Assembly: GCA_020064725.1 (NCBI GenBank)
Contig: JAGTWJ010000001.1
Coordinates: 1,054,001 to 1,118,000, forward strand
DNA from: Drechslerella dactyloides
Lineage: Eukaryota; Ascomycota; Orbiliomycetes; Orbiliales; Orbiliaceae
Length of the DNA stretch: 64,000 bases
Direction: 5' to 3'
In this document: positions 53,748 through 64,000 of the stretch, piece after piece
Layout: each line of letters opens with the position of its first letter
Position numbering within the stretch: the stretch's first letter is position 1
Translations under genes and position numbers: made by a program
Notes under the pieces: model-generated
Database searches by the model: none
What the model saw: only the letters and a program-made list of their open reading frames with translations
What the model was told of the DNA's origin: nothing

Positions 53748-56700
53748 TCGAGAGGAGTGCGTTTGGGCAGAATTGAAGAGGAGGAGTTGGAAGGGATGGC
53801 TTGGTTTGAGTGCAATTAAAGCGGGCTTCTTGGTGGGAAAGGAGTTGCGTGAACCGAACGCCGGAAAGTTGACCTCGAACGAAACACCACGGTCACCGCC
53901 ACCACGACGCAACTTTATATTATAGTCCACTGCTGAAGGTATTCGCGGGCGACGAGACGGGCGGGCGGACTGGCTGCCTGGGCTAGCTGGCTGCTGGCGA
54001 CGGGAACGGATGCTCAGCCCGGCATTATATATGCATCATGCGATTGGAGTATCTGATCTGTCTGTCTGGCTGTCCCTCCGACTGCAGTCCTCGGTCCTTC
54101 GCTAACCAACTGTCCTGAGCTGGTTAGCTCGCGGGCCCGCCAGGAGACGAAAGAAGAAAATTCAGTCTGTCCGTCCCGAAGACGAGCAGAGACAGGACAA
54201 GCAAGACGCTGCTCCAGATGGATGCCGTGAACTGTACAAATGGGCTCATTTCCCAAAGCGACAGCGCCATGCGGTTGGCACAAAAGAACATCTATGCGCA
54301 GCAGCACCGGACAGGTCCTCGGACACTGCCACTCGACGGTCAATCGTCCATCCATCCGGCCGGTCGTCAGTCCAGTCGTCGTCAGTCGTCATCTGGAGAT
54401 AAGGCCGTCACGTTCGACGAAAAAACTTGAATGGCCCACAGGCGCCATCTCCACGATTCTGACGATCGCAGCGCCGCAGGGAAGGGTGTGGAACCTATTT
54501 CCTTCATGAGCCACAGTCCACGACAAGTACGGTACCGTACATTAAACATGGGTGCCTCCAGCGCTCATTCGAGGCTGGGTTCTCATGACCGCTACGGTAC
54601 CAGTACAGCCCGCAGCCTGCCGTCTCTGGCCAGCGGAACATCGAGAATAGCGCGTGCCCAGCTAGCATGTAGCATCGAATGGAACTCTCCTCGAGGAGCA
54701 CCAAGTACATTACACTTGCCTGCTGTATGGCGTGCCAGGCGGTTTCAAGACATCTCCCTGCGCTACACGGCTTGCCGCCAGCCAGAAATAGGCAACCGAC
54801 GGAGCTAAGGAACGGAGCAGCGTCCCTCCAACTTGCTTCCTCCTCACTCGAACGCTCGTCGACTTTGCTCGATCACCTGGACTGTGCATGAATCGGGCTT
54901 CATCGAACGAGATTGCGACCCGGCCGTCTGTCGTTAGCGTGATGGTCGTGATGAGTCTAGTCTGTCTCGCGATGTCCATGTCCGTGGTCTCGGACCAATG
55001 CCACACCCGAACCATTGCAATCTCGCTGATACAAGTGTGCATTGCATTTGATGCACCCCTCCGCCTGTTAATGTACGCACCAAACGACACGGCTGCAACC
55101 TGTACATACGCACCCGTAGACAACCTCCGCACATTATACATACCGACGCAATAACGATGGTCTGCAGCTGCGGCTCCGATCGATCTCCAGCTTTCCACGC
55201 CCCTGCCAAAGATCAGCCAGGGGTGCGAAGGGACGTGCCTCAAGGCCTGCCTTTTCATCTCGACTAATCTAGACGCAACGCAAGCCGACGCCCGTCGCCT
55301 CCAGCCGTCCAATAACTGGGCCGATATACCCAGGTGCGGTGCGAAGGCCACAGCACTACCCCTGCGCCAAACTGACCCCGTGCGCAGGGTTCCATCTCCC
55401 ACCACTCACCCCGATAGGCGGTCCCGTATGGCTACAGGTACGACCGCAAGTCCGTCCCGCGAGAGTCCTGACTGGCCGGCGTCCAGCCCTGGATTGCGCA
55501 AGGGGCGCGCCGTGCATATACCCGCCAGCTCGATAACGACCTGGACCCCTCTTGATCCCATTACCCACACATTACTACCAAACTTCACCCCGCGTGCTAG
55601 CCCCTTCTATGGCGCCGCGTATAATATGAGCGTCCCGCATCTGTGCCTTGATAAGCTTGCAATAACTCTTAGCTAATACAAGAGTAAAGTTGAGCTGTTA
55701 CACTCCCAGCCCTCGCCCAGTCGGCCGGGGAATCTGTTCCGCCATCCCTCGTCGCCGGGGATGTCATGTCGCTGCCTGTAAAAAAAAATACCCCATTCGT
55801 ACGAATATCCGCGCTTGCCCGGTTTACGTCCCCCAAAATAATGTGACAACTTGCATCCCCACAGATAGGCGGCACGTAGCTTACCAGGGTTCCTGAGAGA
55901 ATCGATTTCCGACCCCGAAGAGGCGGAAAGGTGAAACAAAAAAGCGGGGCTGAGAGGATCGATTAACGTGCATTCCTTTCGATTATCGATCGCCCGACGA
56001 TGTCCGAAGAGATCACGTTAGCCTGCTAAAAGTGATAACATCCATCTCTCCGGCTCTGCTATTACTCTTACTGTTCCGCTATTGCCTCGCGGGTAGACAC
56101 GCGGCGTCCGCGATATCCACAGATATTATGATTACTAAGGGCACTGGTACACTACTTCCGTTTCGTGGTATGCCTGTAACCACAAGCATATTTAAAACAA
56201 ATATATGATATAGATGTCGGCATCAGTGCCGTATCTCGTGTAATACACTTGTACTATACGCCTCGTGTATCCAACTGGGCGTACCGTAGCTCTCCCGTCC
56301 GCTACACCAACGTACCGGCTCCGCCGCCATGGCGCACGCCACGAGTGTGTGTAACACCTACATATTTGAGTTCCCACTTCCGCGTATGTTCTAGAGATCC
56401 ACCCGGCACACCTATGTTCGGCTCACAGGCATGTGAGTAGGTACATGCCTAGAACCCGAAGGCGACCTACGTATGTAGCGTGCAGCCTCGAATTCACTCA
56501 ACTCACAGGGCGGTTCCAGACGTTCGGGAAGGGCGGGAGCGCACTGCAGATCTTCTTCCGGATTTGCAATGTCTTGGTACCGACCAATAAGGCGCATGTG
56601 ATATAAACTTGTCGGCCGGTAGATATAATATCGCAACTATTGGCTCATAGTCAATCGCGAGGAGTTTCTAACCCATTGATCAAGCAAGGAGACATCCGTT

Positions 56701-58534
56701 TAAAATTTCCCATTCCTTCCCGTTGACGTTGGATCTGGATCGGCGAAATAAAGGTGAATCACTCGATCGACGTTCCTGAGTGTGGAGGGACACGGTGACG
56801 GTAGAATGAGCTCTCGTGGCTGGCCGGCTCCCTTGCCTAGAACCGATTGTTTCGAGGCGAAGGTTTCATATTCGTTGATACTCTTGATGTATGCCATCGC
56901 TTCATTGGGGCATTCGGATGCAGGGATGACACCTCGCAAGTCGCCGAAGCAGTTATTATTCGACGATCAACCGGCCCCGCCGAACGATAGCCTTGGCTTT
57001 CTACTGCTATCCGTCACATTAGCTTCGATATAATCTAACTGAAGGCTGCATCTTGAATTGATATAATTCCCGGGAAGTCTGCGATAGCGGCGGAAAATAG
57101 TATGATCGGCTTCTCGGCGCTGCAGAATACCGACCTCATAGCACTAACATGTTAACACCGTCTCGCCGTAAAGTTCCCCCGAGGCCGGCCCTTCAAGAAT
57201 TGTCATGTCGGCCCCGTGACCAGCTGCTCCTCTTCCATGAATCCAGAACATCCCTTGCTTTGAGGCGCGATTGCCTTCCAGATTTGCGTTGAGTGTGGTA
57301 TTTGCCGCTCTTGGCGCCCTTGTGCCACCGCAAATATTTTGCGCAGCGACCGCCTCATCTCTTGAATTCACCAACTGTTAACTGCGACTACACACCAAAC
57401 TTGAATTCTTACGTCGGCATCTCCCACGGGCCCGTATGCGCAGTGCGCCCCGCCAAACGCGACATGATATCTCGGCCGACCCTGAATCAGGCGTCCACAA
57501 TCTCTCTCCCTCTCTTCTTTTCTCCCTTATATTTCTTCTTTCCAAGTTCTAACAGTTGACAGTCACATTGCTATCACATCGCAAGCGTCCTGCAATATGC
57601 GCAATTAGACACATGTACCTGTACATATGCATGTATGCACATTCAATACAGGCTACGGGTTCGGTGAAGCCCGTTAAATGCAACTTGAAATTATCTCTCC
57701 CGCTCCTGTTTCAACCCTCTCAATATATCGATGCACGCATAATGTCGTACGCATGTTTCTACATATTTCCACGTCTGCTCGCCTTAACGTGTGACATCCA
57801 TAGCACATGTGGCGCTGCCTAATACGTGGAAGAAAGTTTCAAATATACCCTACAAACAGTCTCGTGCCTCGCTCGGTCCGTCCCCATTTTATGGGCTGAT
57901 CTTGAGCTGGATACCGCGCACCTTTTCCTCAATTGATTATATCAATTGCAGGTTCTGGAGCGTCGGTAACAGACGATATTGAGCTTTTGATAGTATCAGC
58001 GATCTTTGAGTACGCCCTCAGCCCTGCATGCTAAATTGCTGACTCTGCTCCGTGGTTGAACGGCGTAATTTATCTGCTGACACATCGTAAATCGATAATC
58101 TGGTAACTGTTACAATCGCCTACTCGCCCGGCGGCTTCGTCCGATAGACATACATACAAAATGTAGCGCCGTGGGATATGTATGGTACGTCGGGTGACAT
58201 TATTTCCGGGCGTGCAATATTGTAAACTTAAAATCTGCAGCATGCCGTGGTACTGGATTTCGATTCCAGGCTATTCCCAGCCATGGCGCATACGACCTCC
58301 GTCGTGGCTGGCGGTATTCACATATATACATACATATTTGATTACTTACATTTACCAATGGAAACTTCCGGCCTGCATGACACCCATCAATAGCCGCCCG
58401 CTCATGCACGCGTGCGCCTGTCAGAGCGATCTTCGTGTCCACCGCCGTCACATGTACCGACCAACAAAGTCCAACTGTAGTCCATCCGTACGTTATTACT
58501 CGTGCGTTATAATTTCACGACGGGCCTTCATCAA

Positions 58535-60241
58535 TCATTCGACGACACCCAGCGGCTCCCCCATCTTTACCACCCGCCCTTTCTCTACGATCCATCGAAA
58601 GCCCTTCCCGTCTTGACCTTCTGGCGCCTCGAATACCATCACAATGGTACTCCCGAGTCTGAACCCGCCCATCTCCTCTCCACGCCGGAGCGGATGCCCG
58701 CCCAACAATTTGGAAGCTAGCTGGTAGTGCGCCTCCGCATACCCGTGTCCTTCGAGGGAGTCCGCTCGTGTGTCTTTCGTCAGGCTGTTCGTGCGCAGCT
58801 CGCGGTCGAAGTTGAGGACGATACTGCCGACGTTGGTCGCGCCGACGGGGGTCATGCTAAAGAAACCGTAGCGCCAGCGGCCGAGGAGGACGACACGCTC
58901 GTTGAGGATGAAAAGGGACGGCAGAAGGGCTTGCAGATACGGCGAGACCGAGAATAATTCTCCTGTTGTCGACCGATCACCTTATTAGTAAATCGTCGTA
59001 CTTGTAGATGTGCAACATAGAACTTCGTTGGAGAAACAGGCGGGGATACCTGCAAAATGGCGCCGTGTCTCGACAACCCACTCCGTCGGCGAGTGAAACC
59101 GGTGATAGTCTCCAGGTGCCAGATACACCACCGCAAAGTATAATCGCTTCGCCCCGTCAAGCTGGTTCCGGAACCAACTCGCGCTCTTTGTCCCCACTGC
59201 CGCTGCCACATCACTTTTCAACTCTGCCGGCGGTAGCGACTGATCTTCTGCGCTGGCCTCCGGCGCGTGCTTCTCCACTCCGCTGAGCAGGTCGCTGACG
59301 GTATATGATATCCCGTTCATCCTAGCGAATTCCTCATGGCTTTCCACTACTTCACCTCCAGGCGCCGTAGCTTCCGTTGTGCCTGCTGTTTCCTTCTCGC
59401 CGAACAAGATAGCTGGCGAAGATGGGTTGTGAGATGTCGACGGCTCGCCGTGCCCGCTGAGGAGTGCGTCGAGACTGTATGTCATGCCCTTGACGTTCTC
59501 AACTTGTCCGCCCTCACGGACCTCGCCGAGCATTAGCACTTTCCCATCGGACGGGGAGACGACAGCCGCGGACCGGTCGATGGGGCGGACGGCAGGGTCG
59601 ATCTCGCGGTAGAAGAACTCAGCGAGGTTGCGGTAAGACTTCAGGTCCTGGTTCTTCGCTTCGGAGATGGTAACTCCAAAGATGAAAGCATATAACTTGA
59701 AGCCGGCGGGGCGCAGGAAGACGGGCAGCGGAATCTCGTTGAATTTGCCCCAGAGACGTGAGAGAGCCTTCAGTGGCAGAGTCGAGAGAATCTGGACTTG
59801 CCTGTACACATAGCGGTTAAACCGTTAGCAAATGAATCTCTCATCGGTAGAAATTTTGTTTGTGATATCGAAATCGACATACCATGGTCCTGTCGGCCGC
59901 ACTTTCCGCCTCCGCGGATCTTTAGGGTCCATAGACTGCCTCTCATCCTCTGCTATCTGTCGCTCACGCTCCATAACATCTAGATAGTGCTTGAAGCCCA
60001 GAAATGTGATTCCCAACCCGACTGGTATGGGGTACCATTTTATCGGCGTATCGTTCCATGCTGTCCTCAATCGCTCGAAAAAAGATTTCTGATGTGGAGA
60101 CGAAGCGTAACTCCGGCGCGCTGTATGGTTGACAATGATAGCAGTCCTACAGAGTGGTATCGGCCGCCATGTTCGCTGGAGGCAGCGGGCGCACGGCCCC
60201 GCCATTCGCATTCGTTGTGTGAGTATTGATGCCTGCCGCAT
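58535..60241 (-). CDS. PSD1: Mitochondrial phosphatidylserine decarboxylase
   Basis: Exons 60241-59883, 59801-59050 and 58962-58535 (introns 81 and 87 bp) give 512 residues. The N terminus is Arg/Ser-rich and lacks acidic residues up to about residue 45 (MRQASILTQRMRMAG, RRSYASSPH), a mitochondrial presequence, followed by an inner-membrane anchor near WYPIPVGLGITFLGF. The catalytic domain shows PSDGKVLMLGEV, GDYHRFHSP (His353) and the self-cleavage motif LGST at 473-476; cleavage before Ser475 makes the pyruvoyl-bearing alpha subunit. It converts phosphatidylserine to phosphatidylethanolamine in the inner membrane. A Ser/Gly/Glu-rich insertion of about 70 residues with two LLSG motifs interrupts the domain, as in other filamentous fungi. 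An in-frame region upstream of 60241 has no ATG of its own, so 60241 is the best start. Confidence 0.95.
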
Positions 60242-60581
60242 GATGCCCGAGGATAGACTATACTGTATGAAATTTGGCGCCGTAAGCCATTGTAGTTCCG
60301 GTTGGAGGTTGGGCAAAGTATTGTAGATTCAGGCCCCCATCCATGTTGCGGAACATCTGCGGCGAACGTCCTGCCTGTTCGACGTCATGTTGCGTGAAGT
60401 CGTGTGAGTATCGGCGTTAAGCCCTCGCTCGGAGATAAGACACGACGCGTCCAGAAAAGTTAGCTCACCTGTGAGTGTGCACACCAGATGAGATATCGCC
60501 AACCTTGTCGCCGCCACAACCAAAACCGCGCATCTCCATACCTCCAGCTATCATTGGTACCGCGGCGAACAGACTCCGACG
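60242..60581. promoter_or_regulatory. Bidirectional promoter, PSD1 / RSE1
   Basis: 340 bp separate the two divergent start codons, so both core promoters must lie here. No strong known motif was noticed. Confidence 0.5.
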
Positions 60582-63500
60582 ATGGTAAGCCTGCATTCCC
60601 CATCCTGTCGCATGTATATAGCGCTAACAGGCAGACACTAGGCGACGACCTCGAACTTCTTCCTTTACAGCTTGACCATCCAGCAGCCGACGGTCATCAC
60701 GCAAGCGATCCTCGGCCAGTTCTCCGGTCAGAAGCTCCAGGAAATCGTCGTCGCATCCGGCTCGCGGCTGTCGCTGTTACGGCCAGATCCGAACATCGGC
60801 AAGGTCAACAATGTCCTCACACATGATGTCTTTGGCATCATACGCTGTCTAGCGGCGTTCAGACTCGCAGGAAGCGGCAAAGGTACGTTGATTGAATCAA
60901 CTCCACATATACGTCCTATGCTTTCCAAGTACACTTCAAGAGCTTTTAGTGATTTCTTTCAAGGAGAAAGTCCAGCCTGATTAAACTCCTCGTTTCCCCC
61001 GTCGAATCAAGGTGTATACAAGGCCGACTTGTACGTTCCTGGACTTGGAGAGGATGGACCGCATATACGTCTGCGAGACTGTGCCCTCACGAGATGGATA
61101 GTGGCTGAAAATGCATGTGTGTATTGTCTACAGATTACATTATCGTCGGCTCGGACTCCGGACGCATCACAATCCTCGAATACATCCCCGCACAGAACAA
61201 ATTCAAGCGCCTGCACCTGGAGACGTTCGGCAAGTCTGGCGTGCGCCGCGTCGTACCCGGCCAGTACCTTGCCTGCGATCCGCGCGGCAGAGCATGTCTC
61301 ATCGCATCGGTGGAGAAGAACAAACTCGTCTACGTGCTCAACCGCAATGCGCAGGCCGAGCTGACGATATCGTCGCCGCTTGAGGCACATAAACCGCATT
61401 GCCTGGTCTTCGCACTATGCGCACTCGACGTCGGATATGAGAACCCAATCTTCGCGGTACTTGAGATGGACTACTCGGAGGTCGACCAGGATCCGACGAC
61501 TCAAGCGTACCAGGAGGCGGAGAAGTACCTTACGTACTACGAGCTGGATCTGGGTCTGAACCACGTCGTGCGAAAATGGTCGGAGCCGGTGGAGCGGTCG
61601 TCGAATTTTCTGCTGCATGTACCCGGAGGAACGGATGGGCCGTCGGGTGTGCTCGTTTGCTCGGAAGATGCGGTTACATACCGACATATGAATCAGCCGG
61701 AGCTGAAGATTCCGATTCCCCGGCGAAGGGGCGCCTGCGAGGACCCGAACCGGAAGCGATACATAACCTGCGGCGTGATGCACAAGATGAGGGGCGCGTT
61801 CTTCTTCCTACTGCAAAGTGAGGACGGTGATCTGTTCAAAGTCGGCTTGGACTTTGATGAGAACTCGGTCATCCGGTTGAGAATTAAGTACTTTGACACG
61901 GTACCTATCGCCACGAGCCTGTGCATTCTGAAGAGCGGCTTCCTTTTCGTCGCGAGCGAGAATGGCAACCAGTAAGCCTCCTCTTTCCATTATCTCAATG
62001 AACATGCACTAATGGTATTAGTCACTTCTACCAGTTCGAAAAGTTGGGCGACGACGATAATGAGACGGAGTTCACATCGGAGGAAGAGACAGATGTCGCA
62101 TATTTCTCGCCGAGACTTTCCGAGAATCTTGCACTCATGGAGAGCATCGACAGCATGAACCCACTCCTCGACTGTGAGATTGCGAATCTGACAAATGACG
62201 ACGCGCCGCAAATTTACACGATATGTGGGACAGGCGCTCGTTCTTCCTTCCGCACATTAAAACATGGCTTAGAGGTCTCAGAAATCGTCTCATCCGAGCT
62301 ACCTGGTGGCCCTATCGCAGTTTGGACAACAAAGTTGAAGAGCGAGGATGAATACGACGCCTACATCGTGCTGTCGTTTACGAACGGCACACTAGTCCTG
62401 AGTATCGGCGAGACAGTCGAGGAGGTTACGGACACAGGATTCTTGTCGTCGGCGCCTACATTGGCAGTTCAACAGTTAGGAGACGACGGCCTACTGCAAG
62501 TTCATCCCAAAGGCATCCGACATATTCGCGCGGATAGACGGGTAAACGAATGGCCCGCGCCGCAACATCGCTCTATTGTCGCAGCTTCTACGAATTCAAA
62601 TCAAGTTGCCATTGCCTTGTCCAGCGGTGAGATTGTCTACTTTGAGCTCGATTCCGATGGACAACTTGCGGAGTACGAAGACAAGAAGGAGATGTCTGGC
62701 ACTGTCACATGCCTTTCTCTCGGCGACGTTCCGGAAGGCAAGATGAGATCGTCGTTCCTGGCTGTTGGATGTGATGACAGTACTGTCAGAATTCTCTCGC
62801 TGGATCCCGACTCAACACTCGAATCGAAATCCGTGCAAGCTCTTACTTCCGCCCCGACTGCACTTCGAATAATGTCCATGCCCGACTCCGCAGGCGGTGA
62901 ATCTCAGAGAACCACTCTCTTTCTCCACATTGGTCTCTACTCCGGAGTCTATCTTCGTACCGTCCTCGACACTGTCACTGGCGAGCTCACTGACACGCGC
63001 ACCCGATTCTTGGGTCCACAGCCTGTCAAACTGTTCAAAGTCGCTGTCGCGGGCACTACTGCAATTCTCGCGCTGAGCTCGAAGCCATGGCTTGGCTATG
63101 CCAACGGCGCGGGACAGTACCTCCTCACACCTCTCTCCTATCACCAGCTTACGTACGCGTGGACGTTCTCCAGCGAGCAATGCCCTCTCGGTATGGTCGG
63201 TATCCAGGATAACAACCTGCGCATCTTTACCGTTGAAAAGATCAGCGAGAATCTGCAGCAGGAGTCAATCCCGCTTAGCTACACGCCGCGCAAGATGGCA
63301 CGACATCCTACAAATCCTTACTTCTACGTCGTCTCGTCGGATGCCGGCACGCTCTCCCCGGAGTCGAGGAATAATCTCATCGCGAAGGCGCAGAATGGCG
63401 ACACGACGGAGCTGCCACCTGCGGACTTTGGCTACCCGCGCGGGGAGAGTCACTGGGCGTCTTGCATTGAAGTCGTCGATACACAGGGCAAAGCCGTCTC

Positions 63501-64000
63501 ACATAAAGTTGACCTCGATGAAAATGAAGCGGCACTTAGCGTCGCTGTCGTCCCATTCACCTCCCAGGACGACGAACACTTCCTCCTCGTCGGTACCGCT
63601 AAGGACCTTGTGCTCAACCCGCGCTCTTCCTCCTGTGGGTACGCGCACGTCTATCGTTTCCTAGAAGGCGGTAAGCAGCTACAGTTTATCCACAAGACAA
63701 AGCTGGAGTACGCCCCTCTCGCGTTCGCACCTTTCCACGGTCGCCTTCTCGTAGGCATTGGCCGCGATCTACGTATCTACGACCTCGGAATGAAACAACT
63801 TCTCCGAAAAGCACAGGCTACCGTCGCGCCGAACCTGATCACTGGCTTGACGACGCAGCACCAGCGCATCATCGTCTCGGATATTCAAGAGAGCGTAACA
63901 TATGTCGTATACAAGTCGCAGGAAAACAAACTTATTCCCTTCGCTGATGATATGGTCCCCCGCTGGACGACGTGCACGGCTCTGCTCGACTATGAGAGCG
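60582..64000 (+). CDS. RSE1: SF3b complex subunit 3 (Rse1/SF3b130), truncated by window edge
   Basis: Exons 60582-60584, 60642-60882, 61134-61971 and 62022 onward, open at 64000; about 1020 of roughly 1200 expected residues are present. The first coding exon is only the ATG, joined to ATTSNFFLYSLTIQQPT, the exact family start. Diagnostic stretches include DVFGIIRCLAAFRLAGSGK, DYIIVGSDSGRITILEYIP, ETFGKSGVRRVVPGQYLA, GVMHKMRGAFFFLLQSEDGD and the splice-restored GNHHFYQFEKLGDDD. The protein is a three-beta-propeller scaffold of the DDB1 family inside SF3b, the U2 snRNP part that clamps the branch-point duplex. Intron 1 (57 bp) has GCTAAC; intron 2 is 251 bp, longer than its neighbours; intron 3 is 50 bp. 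It diverges from PSD1. Confidence 0.96.

Larger units (their letters stand above)
53173..58534. other. 5.4 kb gene desert
   Basis: No gene is supportable. Many frames of 60-230 codons overlap on both strands without family features. Microsatellites lie at 53541-53571 and 53713-53747. The left end should contain the F-box gene promoter and the right end the PSD1 3' region. No transposase, reverse transcriptase or terminal repeats were recognised. Confidence 0.55.

Noticed and set aside
52403..53815. 470-codon minus-strand frame, Pro/His/Arg-rich
   Set aside because: It overlaps the F-box gene in another frame, is low complexity and shows no family feature; the F-box frame explains the region better.
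54710..55405. 231-codon minus-strand frame in the desert
   Set aside because: No domain or membrane pattern and no splice partners; overlaps equally plausible frames on the other strand.
1..64000. CRISPR arrays, insertion sequences, bacterial operons, secondary-metabolite clusters or virus-derived genes
   Set aside because: None seen; the intron-bearing eukaryotic genes and spacing rule out prokaryotic systems, and no PKS, NRPS or terpene synthase motifs occur.

Overview
The window is nuclear DNA from a filamentous ascomycete fungus (Pezizomycotina; I cannot name the class from sequence alone). The evidence is the gene set (fungal Sac2-type phosphatase, Rdh54, Utp10, Kap104, fungal CAS1-like membrane protein, Hsp104) and the gene structure: mostly 50-150 bp GT-AG introns, many with a CTAAC/CTGAC branch point shortly before the acceptor, plus dispersed tRNA genes, two of them with introns. 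No bacterial operon, virus, CRISPR array or intact transposon was seen. Exon boundaries below were placed by hand from splice consensus, reading phase and family continuity; every multi-exon model closes in phase.

Layout. 1-9 kb: a PIN-like transporter (+), then a gene-poor stretch with three tRNA genes (Lys-CTT, Pro-AGG, Gln-CTG). 9-15 kb: intronless HSP104 (+) facing a secreted repeat-rich Gly/Pro/Ser protein (-). 16.5-20 kb: an eight-exon Sac-domain phosphoinositide phosphatase (-). 20.4-26.6 kb: a divergent DNA-transaction pair, a UvrD-like helicase carrying a C-terminal PD-(D/E)XK-like nuclease and a mitochondrial-looking N terminus (-), and the Rad54B/Rdh54 translocase (+), sharing a 427 bp promoter that contains an ACGCGT box. 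27.4-29.7 kb: ribosomal protein uS8 (RPS22; +) with a probable H/ACA snoRNA in its second intron, and an APH-fold kinase-like gene (-). 29.7-35.1 kb: gene desert. 35.1-45.1 kb: transportin KAP104 (+) converging on the very large ribosome-biogenesis gene UTP10 (-). 46-48.8 kb: a CAS1-type 10-TM protein whose Ser and His catalytic positions both appear replaced (-). 50.7-53.2 kb: a Cys-cluster/LysM/UBA-like protein (+) and an F-box protein (-). 53.2-58.5 kb: second gene desert with microsatellites. 58.5-64 kb: mitochondrial phosphatidylserine decarboxylase PSD1 (-), divergent from splicing factor RSE1/SF3b3 (+), which runs off the right edge.

Most genes are housekeeping (protein disaggregation, ribosome synthesis, nuclear import, splicing, lipid metabolism, recombination) and do not form a biosynthetic cluster. 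The most notable items are the helicase-nuclease fusion, the apparently catalytically dead CAS1-like protein, and the snoRNA-bearing intron of RPS22.
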